A DNA stretch of 64,000 bases from Chitinophaga sp. sic0106 (lineage in GTDB: Bacteria > Bacteroidota > Bacteroidia > Chitinophagales > Chitinophagaceae), in contig NZ_JAHUWJ010000003.1 of assembly GCF_019219075.1 (NCBI RefSeq), positions 310,001 through 374,000 on the forward strand, in the 5' to 3' direction. Positions within the stretch are counted from its first letter, which is position 1. Each line of letters starts with the position of its first letter. The position numbers and the translations under genes were made by a program. Positions 9,624-19,530 of this stretch are shown here, piece after piece. The notes under the pieces were generated by a model. That model saw only the letters and a program-made list of their open reading frames with translations. It made no database searches and had not been told where the DNA came from.

Positions 9624-10805
9624 CTAGATATGAAAGGCTTCCCAGCCTCCAATCGCAGTACGGTTGCAAGTCATTGCCTGTGTCCCGTTTTCCGATGACA
9701 CGTACCTGCCATTATTGCCCCGCAGCGATATGGTGCCGTCAGCATTCACCACCCAGTCAAACTTTTCCCAGTCGCCAATAGTGGTGCGATTACAAGTAAC
9801 CGGATTGACGCCGTTTTCTGACGAAACATATTTTCCCATAGACTGTAGTGCCACCTTTCCGCCACCGGCATCCACCACGGTAAACTGCTCCCAGGCCTGA
9901 GCGGTCGCACGGGTACAGGTCATCGCCTGCGTACCGTTCTCCCCACTTACATAAGCATTGTTAAAGCCCCGTAGCGTAATAGTTTGCCCAATTGGGGTGG
10001 ACGTTTGCGTCAGGGAATACACACGTACATAGTCTACATACATACTTGCCGGCAGCTTACTCTCATCCACGGTCTGACCCGGGAAATCACCTGCCACAGC
10101 AAGATTTAATATTATAAAGAACGGATTATGGAACTCCTCGGTACTGTTAATATTGTTCAGAATATTCGCTGTCGCAAACTGAACATTGTCGATGTACCAG
10201 CGGATACTGCTCGCATCCCACTCTATCGCATACACGTGGTAATTTTCCGGTGTAGTCGTGGTGGTGCCGCCGTAGGACACATGTCCGTTAGCATCCCAGT
10301 GGATCGTACCATACATGGTATTGGCGGTATTGACCCGCTCCATAATATCAATTTCCCCGCATTTGGGCCATCCTACCGAACCGATGTTGTTACCCAGCAT
10401 CCAGAAGGCTGGCCATAAACCCTGACCGGAAGGCAGCTTGATACTGGCTTCTATACGGCCATACTTTACGCTGAAATGTCCCGAAGTATTCAAACGGGCA
10501 GAGGTATACGGCATCCCGCCCACACTTTGCTTCCTCGCAGTAATCACCAGGTTGCCATTTGCTACGCTGGCATTGGCCGCCTGATAATATTGTTTCTCAT
10601 TATTTACGTTTGGACCTATTTCAAAATTCCAGTTGTTGGTATTTACACCGGAACCATTGAACTCATCAGACCAAACGAGTACGGCTTCTGTAGCAGCTTT
10701 AGCTTTACTATCGACAGGCTGCTGTGTTTTATTTTCATGGTCCTTTGAACAGGACATCAGGGCCAGCATTACGCATACGCCCACGTGGAATGGATTTGCT
10801 TTCAT
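9624..10805 (-). CDS. GH16 beta-glucanase (laminarinase-type) lipoprotein with C-terminal beta-trefoil
   Basis: The protein has 393 residues from the ATG at 10805; the frame stays open upstream only to a TTG, and the lipoprotein signal (ALMSC) begins at this ATG. Residues about 40-262 form a GH16 catalytic domain: [28 protein letters not shown] and the catalytic signature EIDIME (E151 nucleophile, D153, E156 acid/base). Residues 275-393 hold three repeats of a fascin-like beta-trefoil ([37 protein letters not shown], each ending in W-E), probably a carbohydrate-binding module. GH16 enzymes of this type cut beta-1,3 or mixed-linkage glucans. It lies 54 bp downstream of the GH5 gene and is probably co-expressed with it. 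Confidence 0.95.
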   Translation of the reverse strand: MKANPFHVGVCVMLALMSCSKDHENKTQQPVDSKAKAATEAVLVWSDEFNGSGVNTNNWNFEIGPNVNNEKQYYQAANASVANGNLVITARKQSVGGMPYTSARLNTSGHFSVKYGRIEASIKLPSGQGLWPAFWMLGNNIGSVGWPKCGEIDIMERVNTANTMYGTIHWDANGHVSYGGTTTTTPENYHVYAIEWDASSIRWYIDNVQFATANILNNINSTEEFHNPFFIILNLAVAGDFPGQTVDESKLPASMYVDYVRVYSLTQTSTPIGQTITLRGFNNAYVSGENGTQAMTCTRATAQAWEQFTVVDAGGGKVALQSMGKYVSSENGVNPVTCNRTTIGDWEKFDWVVNADGTISLRGNNGRYVSSENGTQAMTCNRTAIGGWEAFHI

Positions 10806-10859
10806 GGGTTTTACACTTATAAAAGTTAACAATAGAGGGGTGATATACTGTCTTCATAA

Positions 10860-12617
10860 TTACTTCCTTTTAAATTCCAGTTGACTAAATAAACAGCCTC
10901 CTTTGGCAAACACCACACGGATGCGGTTTTCACCTTTGTCCAGCTTCACAGCCGGCACAGTTACCTGCTGCCACCCTGCTGTAGCCGGCACCGCCAGGCC
11001 CGTTGCCACGGTCTTGCCGTTTACCTGTACCTCCAGCTGCGCGTCGGCGCTGTCTTTAGCCACTGTCAGATTAATAGTGTAACTCCCTGCTTTTGGCACT
11101 TTTACAGTGTATTGCAACCATTCAGTATCTGCCGTATTAAATATGTAATAAGCTCCTTTGTCGGCCTTGATATCCACGCCATCATTGCGGTAAGCCATGC
11201 CCCGGTTACCACGGGTGTTTATACCGGGCGTATAATGATAACTCGCCGTATCTACATCACTATAGGCGTAACCGTTAGGCCCCAGGTCGTAATCCACCGC
11301 TTTCACTACCGCGGCATTGCCAATCACATGCTCCCGGAATGGAATCGCCTCCGTACTATGGATCTGCCTGAACATCGCGTCCACTACATCTCTGTGTACC
11401 ACTGTATTCTCTGCTCTTGTATTACTTACAAACTGTAGGAGAGATGTATATGCTTCCTCCGCTGATGGCTGCTCCCCCTTTCCGCTCCAGTAATCGAGTA
11501 TTGCCTGAAACCCTGGATTAATAAGAATCTCCATAGGCTGGTTCATCCCTATCTTCTTTTGCTGCCACCAGGCCCAACCAATATCATTACGCTCCACCAA
11601 ACTGATCACATGCTGATACCAGTTGTTACTGTTTTCACCTGACTCCCCTAACCACAGCGGCACATTGTACTGCTCCCGCAATGCTTTAAAGCGTGCGATA
11701 GACGCTTCATCGGGGAAGTTGCCATACTTATGGAAACTCAACACCATATTGTCATCCCACGTTGGTAGTATGCCGTTATAGTTGTTTCCAAACGCATTGC
11801 CTTCTATGATGATTATATGCTTTTTATCCACCTCCCTGATCGCAGCAGTAATCTCCTGCATCAGCTTTTTCAGCGGGGCATTGGTTTTCTCCTTACCTCC
11901 TGACTTATCTGCCGGATCTTCAAATCCCCAGTTAGGCTCATTGATGATGTCGTACCCCCCAATCCATGGCTCGTTGGCATAACGCGTTGCCAGCTGCTTC
12001 CACAGCGCAATAGTTTTTTCCTGGTTCGCGGCACTCTCCCACAGCGACGGCCGCTCGGGATGCCTGTCGGAAATCGGCAGGTCGTGCCCCTGCCCGCCAG
12101 GAGCCGCATGCAAATCCAGGATCAGGTATAAATGATTGGCCTTACACCAGGCCAGTAAAGAATCAGTAAGCGCAAAGCCGGCTTCCTTCCAGGTTTGCTG
12201 TCCCGCTACCGGCTCATCTTCTACCGCCGGCGTGTATAGTTCATAATGCATGGGGAGTCGCACAGAATTAAACCCCCATGCCGCCAGCGAATCGATATCT
12301 GCTTTATTGGTATGACTGGTGATCCAGGTATTATATATATCCGCCGTTTTCTCCGGTCCTACCAGCTCCTGTATTTTCGCTTTGATTTTATATTGCTGCC
12401 CTACACTCCCCAACCGGAACATGTAACCTTCCTGCAGCATCCAGCCGCCCAGGCCCATCCCCCTGAGGATCACCTTTTCATTTTTCCCGTTGACAATAAT
12501 ATGACCCTTCGCTTTGAGATATCCCTGACCGTTAGCCAGTAATCCGAACAGTAAAAGAAGCGTTGAAAGTACCATTACTCTTTTGGCAAAAGAGGTAGCA
12601 TAACCGTGAAATCGCAT
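10860..12617 (-). CDS. GH5 endoglucanase-type glycoside hydrolase with C-terminal CBM6
   Basis: This 585-residue secreted enzyme has a signal peptide ending near LLANGQG (about residue 31). The GH5 (alpha/beta)8 domain spans about 35-380. It contains RGMGLGGWMLQEGY, the core FNSVRLPMHYE, YLILDLHAAPGGQ, the acid/base glutamate E227 in INEPNWG and the nucleophile E325 in WLGESGENSNNW. Residues about 432-585 are a CBM6-like beta-sandwich (YDLGPNGYAYSDVD, WLQYTVKVPKAGSYTINL, NRIRVVFAKGG). GH5 members with this layout cut beta-1,3 or beta-1,4 glucans. With the GH16 gene downstream it makes a small beta-glucan module, and the divergent sensor-regulator at 12793 is the obvious candidate controller. 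An ATG at about 12575 is a possible later start. Confidence 0.94.
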   Translation of the reverse strand: MRFHGYATSFAKRVMVLSTLLLLFGLLANGQGYLKAKGHIIVNGKNEKVILRGMGLGGWMLQEGYMFRLGSVGQQYKIKAKIQELVGPEKTADIYNTWITSHTNKADIDSLAAWGFNSVRLPMHYELYTPAVEDEPVAGQQTWKEAGFALTDSLLAWCKANHLYLILDLHAAPGGQGHDLPISDRHPERPSLWESAANQEKTIALWKQLATRYANEPWIGGYDIINEPNWGFEDPADKSGGKEKTNAPLKKLMQEITAAIREVDKKHIIIIEGNAFGNNYNGILPTWDDNMVLSFHKYGNFPDEASIARFKALREQYNVPLWLGESGENSNNWYQHVISLVERNDIGWAWWQQKKIGMNQPMEILINPGFQAILDYWSGKGEQPSAEEAYTSLLQFVSNTRAENTVVHRDVVDAMFRQIHSTEAIPFREHVIGNAAVVKAVDYDLGPNGYAYSDVDTASYHYTPGINTRGNRGMAYRNDGVDIKADKGAYYIFNTADTEWLQYTVKVPKAGSYTINLTVAKDSADAQLEVQVNGKTVATGLAVPATAGWQQVTVPAVKLDKGENRIRVVFAKGGCLFSQLEFKRK

Positions 12618-12792
12618 ACGTAAACGTGAATTAATAGCTCGTAAATCTCTACCGCTAAAGTCTGTAAAAGTCCCGACATTGCTGCATTTCAGGGTACGTC
12701 ATTTCTACTACACCCCCGCGATTGTGCCAGTATTGCCCATCAAATTCAACACGTCATACCTACTACAACAAAAAATTTTTACATTTACCATC

Positions 12793-15669
12793 ATGAAGTT
12801 TATCGGGCATCTGCTATTCCTTATACTGTTACTGGTAAGCACCACGTTATCCGCTCAGCAAACTATCGGACTTCCTGCCATTGCCAACTACGATCGTACT
12901 GTGTATAAAGGCAACGGGCAGACCTACGATGTGACCATGGATAAAAATGGTATCCTCTACTTTGCCAACAACGAAGGCCTCATCACCTTCAATGGCAGCA
13001 ACTGGCACCTGCACCCCGTGCCTAATAAAACCCGCGTGCGCTCCGTTAAAGCCACGCCTGATGGCCGTATATACGTAGGCGCCCAGGATGATTTCGGTTA
13101 TTTTCTCCCTGATAAAAATGGTAACCTGGTATACACCTCCCTCAAACAAAATATACCGGAAGGCAAACGCCAGTTCGCAGATGTATGGAACATAGCAGCA
13201 ATAGATGGCTACATTTTTTTCCGCACCAATAACAAAATATTCCGCCTGGATAATAAGGGTAAAATTGACGTTACTTTTTCCGGGATGGAATGGAAGATCA
13301 TGGGCTCCAGCGGTAAACACCTTTATGCGGAAGACAATGCCGTAGGCCTTTACCGCTTCGAAAACAATCAATGGAAATTATGGTGCACTTCCATCACCAA
13401 TCAGCAACTGGTGATCAGCGCCGTGCTCAGCGAAAGTAATGATACCCTCCTGGTAGCCACCATCAAAAACGGATTGTATAAAATATATCAGAACCAGGTA
13501 ATTCCTGTGGTGACAGCAGCAGACGAGGCTTTCCGTAACACTCATATCTACTGCGGCTTACAACTCAGCCCTACCCAATACGCCATCGGTACTTTCACCA
13601 ACGGCCTGTATATTATAGACCTGCCCAGTGGCCGCATCCTCCAACAGTTCACCAGCAACGAAGGCCTGCAAAGCAATAACATCCTCCGCATTTTCAGTGA
13701 TGCCCGCAGCAACCTGTGGCTCACCCTCGAAAACGGAATCGACAACCTCCACTACAACGCCGCCATCAAACGCATTGCTCCTGATAAAGGCAACCTGCTC
13801 GGCGCTTACACCGCCAGCATATTTCAGCATAAACTCTATGTAGGCACCATCGATGGACTATACGTCTCCACCCTCGACAACAGCCCCGATATCAGCTTGT
13901 CCAAAGGCACCTTCACACGCATCCCTAAAACATCCGGACAAGTCTGGAACCTGCACGTGTATAATGAACACCTGTTAATGGGACATAACGACGGCACGTT
14001 TGAAATTAATAACACGAACGTTACACCTTTGCTGACAGACATCGGCAGCTGGACCTACCTACCGGTAGGCGACCGCCTGATCACCGGCTGCTACAATGGC
14101 CTGGCCGCCGCTACCTTGCAGCAGGGAAAATTCACCATGAAGCGCCATATCAACGGGCTGTATGAGTCACTGCGTTTCCTCGCACCTGATGATGCGGATC
14201 ACGTATGGTCCTCCCACCCTTACAGGGGCATCTACCACCTGCACTTTATCAACGACTCCCTGCAATTTGACTTGTACACGCAAAAAGATGGCTTACCATC
14301 TAACGATAATAATTTTGTATTTACCCTGCAAGGCAAAATGGTGGCCGCCACACAGGCAGGCATATACGAATACCAGCCGGCCACCAATAAATTTGCACCC
14401 TCCAAAAAATGGCAACCTCTGTTCCAGCAGCTGCCCGTGCAATATCTCCGCGAAGATGACAAAGGAAATATCTGGTTCGTATCCGCCAACAAAGTAGGCC
14501 TGGCCGATACCAAAGCCAACCGCATCATTTATTTCCCGGAGCTCACAGATCATATCATTACCGGGTTTGAATTTATTTATCCGTATGATGATGAAAATAT
14601 TCTGCTGGCAGGTGATAAGGGACTTATACATCTCAACTATAAAAAATACAACCAGCAACACATCGGCCCTAAGGTACTGATGGGCGCTATCCTGACCGGC
14701 ACCCGTCGCACGGATAGCCTGCTATATGGCGGCTATCCCGGCACCAGCACGGCAAACGAGCCCGGACTACCCAATGCCTTCCGCAATTTCCGGTTTGAAT
14801 TTTCTTCTCCCGCTATCAACCAGAACAGTAATATATTATACGCCTACCAGCTGGAAGGCTACGATAAAGAATTTTCGGAATGGTCGCCCAAAACGGAGAA
14901 AGAATATACCAACCTGCCTTTCGGCCATTACCGCTTCCTCGTGAAAGCGAAGGATAACATGGGCAACATTTCACCACTGGCTACTTACAGTTTTTATATT
15001 CAGCCGGCATGGTACCAAACCTGGCTCGCCTGCTGCGTATATGTGTTACTGTTAGTGCTTGCCGGCTACCTGGTGTACCAACGCCAGCGCAAACGCCTGG
15101 CAGCACAGCAACAGCGGCATTTAAAAGAACAGGAACAGCTCATCGTAAGCCACCAGCTGGAAATGGAACGCCATGAAATGCAATTGGTCAAGCTCCGCAA
15201 TGAAAAGCTGCAGGCGGATGTACAACATAAAAACAAGGAGCTGGCCACCGCCGCCATGAATATTGTGCAGAAAGGAAAAACACTGTCGGATATTAAAGAG
15301 GCCTTCCTGGAGGCCATTAAAAAGCTCAGCGATCCCGCACCCATGCCTAAGTTCCGTAAAGTGTTGAAGCTGTTCGAAGAAGCGGAAAACAACGAGGACG
15401 ACTGGACTGAATTCTCCCGGCACTTCGATGAAGTACATAACAACTTCCTCCTTACCCTGAAGAAAAAATATCCGGAGCTGACCACTACCGATCTGAAACT
15501 ATGTGCTTACCTGCGTATCAATCTCACTACAAAAGAGATGGCGCAAACAATGGGCATATCCGTACGTGGCGTGGAAACCAGCCGCTATCGCTTACGTAAA
15601 AAACTGGAAATTCCGGGGGAGACGAACCTCTTCGACTTCCTCATGGACGTGACCATGGCGGAATCATAG
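12793..15669 (+). CDS. membrane-spanning Reg_prop/Y_Y_Y transcriptional regulator with LuxR-type HTH
   Basis: The protein has 958 residues from the ATG at 12793, where a clear signal peptide starts (cleavage near TLSAQQ); the open frame further upstream begins only at a TTG. Residues about 25-640 are a periplasmic beta-propeller of Reg_prop-type repeats (GILYFANNEGLITFNGSNW, NLWLTLENGIDNL, GNIWFVSANKVGL). A Y_Y_Y domain follows at about 684-735, a transmembrane helix at about 742-765, a coiled coil at about 770-825 and a LuxR-type helix-turn-helix at about 892-958 (TTTDLKLCAYLRINLTTKEM, GVETSRYRLRKKL). It lacks a kinase, so ligand binding outside is linked directly to DNA binding inside. It is divergent from GH5 across 175 bp. 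Its stop overlaps the convergent kinase gene by 6 bp. Confidence 0.93.
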   Translation: MKFIGHLLFLILLLVSTTLSAQQTIGLPAIANYDRTVYKGNGQTYDVTMDKNGILYFANNEGLITFNGSNWHLHPVPNKTRVRSVKATPDGRIYVGAQDDFGYFLPDKNGNLVYTSLKQNIPEGKRQFADVWNIAAIDGYIFFRTNNKIFRLDNKGKIDVTFSGMEWKIMGSSGKHLYAEDNAVGLYRFENNQWKLWCTSITNQQLVISAVLSESNDTLLVATIKNGLYKIYQNQVIPVVTAADEAFRNTHIYCGLQLSPTQYAIGTFTNGLYIIDLPSGRILQQFTSNEGLQSNNILRIFSDARSNLWLTLENGIDNLHYNAAIKRIAPDKGNLLGAYTASIFQHKLYVGTIDGLYVSTLDNSPDISLSKGTFTRIPKTSGQVWNLHVYNEHLLMGHNDGTFEINNTNVTPLLTDIGSWTYLPVGDRLITGCYNGLAAATLQQGKFTMKRHINGLYESLRFLAPDDADHVWSSHPYRGIYHLHFINDSLQFDLYTQKDGLPSNDNNFVFTLQGKMVAATQAGIYEYQPATNKFAPSKKWQPLFQQLPVQYLREDDKGNIWFVSANKVGLADTKANRIIYFPELTDHIITGFEFIYPYDDENILLAGDKGLIHLNYKKYNQQHIGPKVLMGAILTGTRRTDSLLYGGYPGTSTANEPGLPNAFRNFRFEFSSPAINQNSNILYAYQLEGYDKEFSEWSPKTEKEYTNLPFGHYRFLVKAKDNMGNISPLATYSFYIQPAWYQTWLACCVYVLLLVLAGYLVYQRQRKRLAAQQQRHLKEQEQLIVSHQLEMERHEMQLVKLRNEKLQADVQHKNKELATAAMNIVQKGKTLSDIKEAFLEAIKKLSDPAPMPKFRKVLKLFEEAENNEDDWTEFSRHFDEVHNNFLLTLKKKYPELTTTDLKLCAYLRINLTTKEMAQTMGISVRGVETSRYRLRKKLEIPGETNLFDFLMDVTMAES

Positions 15670-16953
15670 GTCGATCGTAAACACCGTTTGACCAGGTGCT
15701 ACTGTTTTCAATGAAAAAGCAAAGCCGTGCTGTAACAGAATTTCCTTTACCAGAGTGAGTCCTATGCCTTGTCCATCTTTCTTATTGCTGAAGAAAGGCG
15801 TGAACAGTTGTGCGGCCACGGCTTCGCTGATACCTTTTCCATTATCCGTTACCGTTAGCCTGCGTTGTGCAGCGTCCAGGGTTACCACCACCTTCCCTGC
15901 GCCGTTTACCGCTTCCAGGGCGTTTTTGATAATATTGATCATTGCCTGCTCGAGCAGCTGCTGATCCGCCTGCACCTGCATCTCTCCGGAAACAAACTCC
16001 AACTGCAAGCTAGCCTGCTGCCCATTTGCAGCAGGTTGCAACAGCATACAGGTATGCTCCAGCAGCCTGTTTAAAGAGAGGGGCGCCAGGTTAGCGGTGG
16101 GCAATCGTACCACATCAGCGAAGTTACGCATGAAGGTATTGAGGTTGTAATTACGATCAATGGCCACCTGCAAACTATCCATCAGCAAGCCTTCGCGGGG
16201 AATGCAGGGAGAATTTTGCACGGACTGCAAAATAGAATTCACCGGACCAATCGTATTGTTCACTTCATGGGCCATCATTCGAATCACTTTACCATAGGCC
16301 TTTTTCTCCGCCGCCAGCATTTCTTCGGTCAGCTCTTCGATCATGATGAAATGCCGGGGAAAGCCCCGGTCAATAAAATGTGATTTTTGAATTTTATAGG
16401 TAGAGATACCATCCAGCGTGATGGTGTGGGACTTGCCCGACTGCAACGCTGCAATTTCGCGCCATACGGGATGTTGCAATTCCGCTATACTTTTGCGGTT
16501 CACCATATTTTCGCTCGTACCCAGCACCTGCAAGGCTTTTGGATTGGCCTGCTGCACCACATCTTCATAATCCAGGATAATGATGCCGGTGGGCGAGGTT
16601 TGAATCAGTTTTTCGAGAAAAAAATGCTGCTGTTCCTGCTTTACCCTTTCCTTACGCAACTCGTCGATCATGTTGTTATACACAGTGATGAGCTTGTCCA
16701 GTTCATGCTGCCCGGTAGACTGAAACTTGACATTGAAATCGCGCTCCCGGATGGCATCTACCCCACGCATCAGAAAGCCCAGTGGCCGCGCCAGCTGGCG
16801 GTAGAGTCGCCAGGCGATAATGGCCGACACGAGCACCAGCGATTCACTCACCATAAACCAGATCCTGTTTTCTACGAACAGGAACCAGCAAAGCACCAGT
16901 ATCACCAGGTGCAGGATGCCCAGGAACAGGAGATATTTAATCCTCAGTTTCAT
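15664..16953 (-). CDS. NtrB/NtrY-like sensor histidine kinase
   Basis: This 429-residue kinase has two membrane helices at about 7-27 and 31-50 with almost no periplasmic loop. A HAMP-like linker (about 50-105), a PAS domain at about 113-215 (TSPTGIIILDYEDVVQQANP) and a HisKA segment with H229 (MMAHEVNNTIGPVNS) follow. The HATPase domain has NIIKNALEAV, VTDNGKGIS and GQGIGLTLVKEIL. The missing sensor loop suggests the signal is perceived in the membrane or cytoplasm. It overlaps the 3' end of its response-regulator gene by 17 bp. It is the last gene of the efflux operon, so the pair is likely autoregulated with the transporter it controls. Confidence 0.95.
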   Translation of the reverse strand: MKLRIKYLLFLGILHLVILVLCWFLFVENRIWFMVSESLVLVSAIIAWRLYRQLARPLGFLMRGVDAIRERDFNVKFQSTGQHELDKLITVYNNMIDELRKERVKQEQQHFFLEKLIQTSPTGIIILDYEDVVQQANPKALQVLGTSENMVNRKSIAELQHPVWREIAALQSGKSHTITLDGISTYKIQKSHFIDRGFPRHFIMIEELTEEMLAAEKKAYGKVIRMMAHEVNNTIGPVNSILQSVQNSPCIPREGLLMDSLQVAIDRNYNLNTFMRNFADVVRLPTANLAPLSLNRLLEHTCMLLQPAANGQQASLQLEFVSGEMQVQADQQLLEQAMINIIKNALEAVNGAGKVVVTLDAAQRRLTVTDNGKGISEAVAAQLFTPFFSNKKDGQGIGLTLVKEILLQHGFAFSLKTVAPGQTVFTIDL

Positions 16954-18310
16954 CGTAGGGAATATTATACTTTTCGAGGCGGCGGTACAACGCGCTGCGG
17001 GTTAATCCTAAAGAAGCGGCTGCCCTGGAAACCTTATTGCGGTGGAATTCCATGGCTTTGCGAATCATCAGCACTTCCATTTCTTCCAGCGTAAACTCTC
17101 CTACTGCCGGCAGCTGCCTGCCATTGGTACCGGTGGCGGTGGCACTCAGGTGTCCCTGAAAATCATCTACGTCCAGCAGGTCTTTGGGCGCCAGTAAAAT
17201 CGTGCGTTCCACCAGGTTTTTAAACTGCCGGATGTTACCCGGAAACGGCTGTTTGCTCAGCCATTTCACCGCTGCCGGGGCAATGCCCAGCGCCGGGCGG
17301 CGGTATATTTCCTTCAGGTTGCCGGTAAAAAAATCCAGCAACAGCGGAATATCGGAGGTGCGTTCCCGTAGTGCCGGTAGTTTTATGGAGATGAGATTGA
17401 TGCGGTATAGGAGATCTTCCCGGAAAAGCCCCTGTGCTACCATTTCTCCGAGGTTCCGGTTGGTGGCGCATACCACGCGTACATCTACCATTTTAGTGCG
17501 ACTACTCCCCAGCACTTCGTAGGTGCGGTCCTGTAATACCCGTAAGAGCTTTACCTGCGAAGCCGCATCCAGGTCGCCGATTTCATCAAGAAAGATGGTG
17601 CCTTTATGGGCCATTTCAAAACGGCCTATCCGGTCGTTGCGCGCGTCGGTGAAGGCGCCCCGTACATGTCCAAACATTTCACTTTCAAACAAGGTAGCGG
17701 AAATTCCGCCCAGATTCACTTTTACAAAAGGTTTGGTAGCGCGGCCGCTGTTTTCATGTATAGCCTCAGCAATCAGCTCCTTACCTGTACCACTTTCGCC
17801 GGTGATCAGCACGGGGGCATCGGTAGCGGCTATACGACCAATGGTTTCCAGCACCTGCAGCAGCTGTGGGTCCTGGCCTATGATCTGCCCGAAGCGGTAG
17901 CGGCTATCCAGCTCCTGGCGGATAGCAGGTTGCGGCTGCTGCTCCCTGAGCTGCAAGGCCGTACGGATGGACTGCAGCAAATGATCGTTGCTCCAGGGTT
18001 TGTTGATAAAATCTGCCGCTCCCAGCTTCATCCCTTCCACTGCCAGCTGGATGGTAGCCCAGCCGGTGATCAGGATCACAGGGATGTTGGGATAATCCTC
18101 CCGGATGTTGCGTAGCAGCGCCAGCCCTTCCTTACCGCTGGTTTCCGGCGTAAAGTTCATATCCAGTATCACCAGCTGCACGGGGTGCAGCGCCAGCTGC
18201 CGTAACGCGGCATCATGCCCGTCGGCACATACCGACGGGAACGACGCTCCCTCCAGCATCAGCTGGAGGGAAGTCCTTACGGCTATATCATCATCTACAA
18301 TCAGTATCAT
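16937..18310 (-). CDS. NtrC-family sigma54-dependent response regulator
   Basis: This 457-residue regulator has a receiver domain at 1-115 with phospho-acceptor D50 (LVILDMNF) and the K of FINKPWS. An AAA+ domain follows with Walker A GESGTGKE at 171-178, the sigma54-contact loop GAFTDA at 218-223 and Walker B GTIFLDEIGDLD at about 237-248. A Fis-type HTH closes the protein (AAASLGLTRSALYRRLEKY, about 430-450). It should activate sigma54 promoters after phosphorylation by the kinase encoded just downstream. The loop reads GAFTDA where the classic form is GAFTGA. A sigma54-like promoter with a dyad about 85 bp upstream stands before the first gene of this operon (24190-24271), a natural target. 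Confidence 0.96.
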   Translation of the reverse strand: MILIVDDDIAVRTSLQLMLEGASFPSVCADGHDAALRQLALHPVQLVILDMNFTPETSGKEGLALLRNIREDYPNIPVILITGWATIQLAVEGMKLGAADFINKPWSNDHLLQSIRTALQLREQQPQPAIRQELDSRYRFGQIIGQDPQLLQVLETIGRIAATDAPVLITGESGTGKELIAEAIHENSGRATKPFVKVNLGGISATLFESEMFGHVRGAFTDARNDRIGRFEMAHKGTIFLDEIGDLDAASQVKLLRVLQDRTYEVLGSSRTKMVDVRVVCATNRNLGEMVAQGLFREDLLYRINLISIKLPALRERTSDIPLLLDFFTGNLKEIYRRPALGIAPAAVKWLSKQPFPGNIRQFKNLVERTILLAPKDLLDVDDFQGHLSATATGTNGRQLPAVGEFTLEEMEVLMIRKAMEFHRNKVSRAAASLGLTRSALYRRLEKYNIPYDETED

Positions 18311-18319
18311 CTTCCGTTA

Positions 18320-19504
18320 TTAATCTTCATGCAGTGCTACCGCCGGGAATATGGCCGCAGCCTGTTTTCCCGGATAAAACGAACAAAGCAGCACCAGCAA
18401 ATATATAAACAATACACTCAATCCGATGGCGATAAAATAACTCGCTGTAGGTACATTAAATACATGCATCAGCGGAAACTGCACGGCAAAGAAAACGCCT
18501 ATTACCAGGGCAAAGCTGGCAATCACCATCGACTCACCCACCAGCTGCCGGTTGATGTCCGCACCGGTAGCGCCTACAGCTCTGCGCAAGCCTATTTCAC
18601 TGCGGCGTTTATTGATATTATACCACAGCACACCAAACATGCCAAGGGCTACATTGATGATCATAAAAGTGGCCACTATCAGCACGATCACCACCGGAAT
18701 AATAGCCTGCCGGTCTTTCTCCCGGTGCCGTTCGCTCAGGTGATGAATTTCAATATTGGCCTTATGAAAAAGTGAACCCAGTTTTTTATAGAGCTTTCCT
18801 TCAAAAGTGGCATCATTGGCTACAGCAGGATCTACGCGGAGGAGCATATTCCTGATCCATTCCAGGTCACTATTATTGATGCGCATAAAGGCGGAGTAAC
18901 CGGAGCTTAAATAGTCGCCCTGGAACTTAGGTTCCTTCATCACGCCTATTACACGGAAGCCTGTTTCTTCTTCGCCCAGTATTTTATTGATGGGCGAAAC
19001 CGATCCAAACATTTCTTCTTTCACCCGCTCACCTATGATGATCGGCTTGTTTTTATACACTTCATCTTCTTTTGAAAACCAGCGTCCCTCCAGTACTTCC
19101 AGCTGCAGGAGTTGCTGGTAGTTGTCTTCCCCCCGGTAAGTATTAATGGAGGTTACGGTCTTACCCTGATAATTAAAACCACTCTGGTTAAAATTGGTAG
19201 AAAACGGGGTATTGTTACCGGATAAGGATACGCTTTTTATTTCAGGCATTTGCAACAGCTCCTGCTTTACCAGGTCGGTGTACAAACGCATGGAATCTTT
19301 ACCTTTTGGATATCTGGCACCCGAAAAGCTCACTTCCCATACATTGGTTTCATTCATATTTGCAGGCTGGGCATAGCTGCGGTAGTAGGTGACCATTAAA
19401 CTGGTGAGCCCGAAGATGACGAGAAACGACACCAGGATTTCTACCACCAGCAACAGGTGGCGGCCTTTTCGGTTCCAGATGAGTTTTATCAGATGAGGAA
19501 ACAT
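18320..19504 (-). CDS. MacB/FtsX-type ABC transporter permease (second of two)
   Basis: This 394-residue permease has one N-terminal membrane helix (about 18-40, HLLLVVEILVSFLVIFGLTS), a large MacB-like periplasmic domain (about 45-275) and three C-terminal helices with the FtsX core (NINKRRSEIGLRRAVGATGA). Proteins of this type do not form a classic channel; they transmit ATP-driven motion to a periplasmic adaptor and TolC-like duct. It is followed 9 bp later by the response-regulator gene and preceded by a paralogous permease 26 bp upstream, so a heterodimer is likely. The exported substrate (peptide, lipid or drug) cannot be read from sequence. Confidence 0.94.
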   Translation of the reverse strand: MFPHLIKLIWNRKGRHLLLVVEILVSFLVIFGLTSLMVTYYRSYAQPANMNETNVWEVSFSGARYPKGKDSMRLYTDLVKQELLQMPEIKSVSLSGNNTPFSTNFNQSGFNYQGKTVTSINTYRGEDNYQQLLQLEVLEGRWFSKEDEVYKNKPIIIGERVKEEMFGSVSPINKILGEEETGFRVIGVMKEPKFQGDYLSSGYSAFMRINNSDLEWIRNMLLRVDPAVANDATFEGKLYKKLGSLFHKANIEIHHLSERHREKDRQAIIPVVIVLIVATFMIINVALGMFGVLWYNINKRRSEIGLRRAVGATGADINRQLVGESMVIASFALVIGVFFAVQFPLMHVFNVPTASYFIAIGLSVLFIYLLVLLCSFYPGKQAAAIFPAVALHED

Positions 19505-19530
19505 AATTTCATTTTTAAAGATCAGCAGAA

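Noticed and set aside
16387..17094. Plus-strand open frame of about 235 codons over the histidine kinase and regulator
   Set aside because: Spans the junction of two well-defined minus-strand genes; shadow frame.
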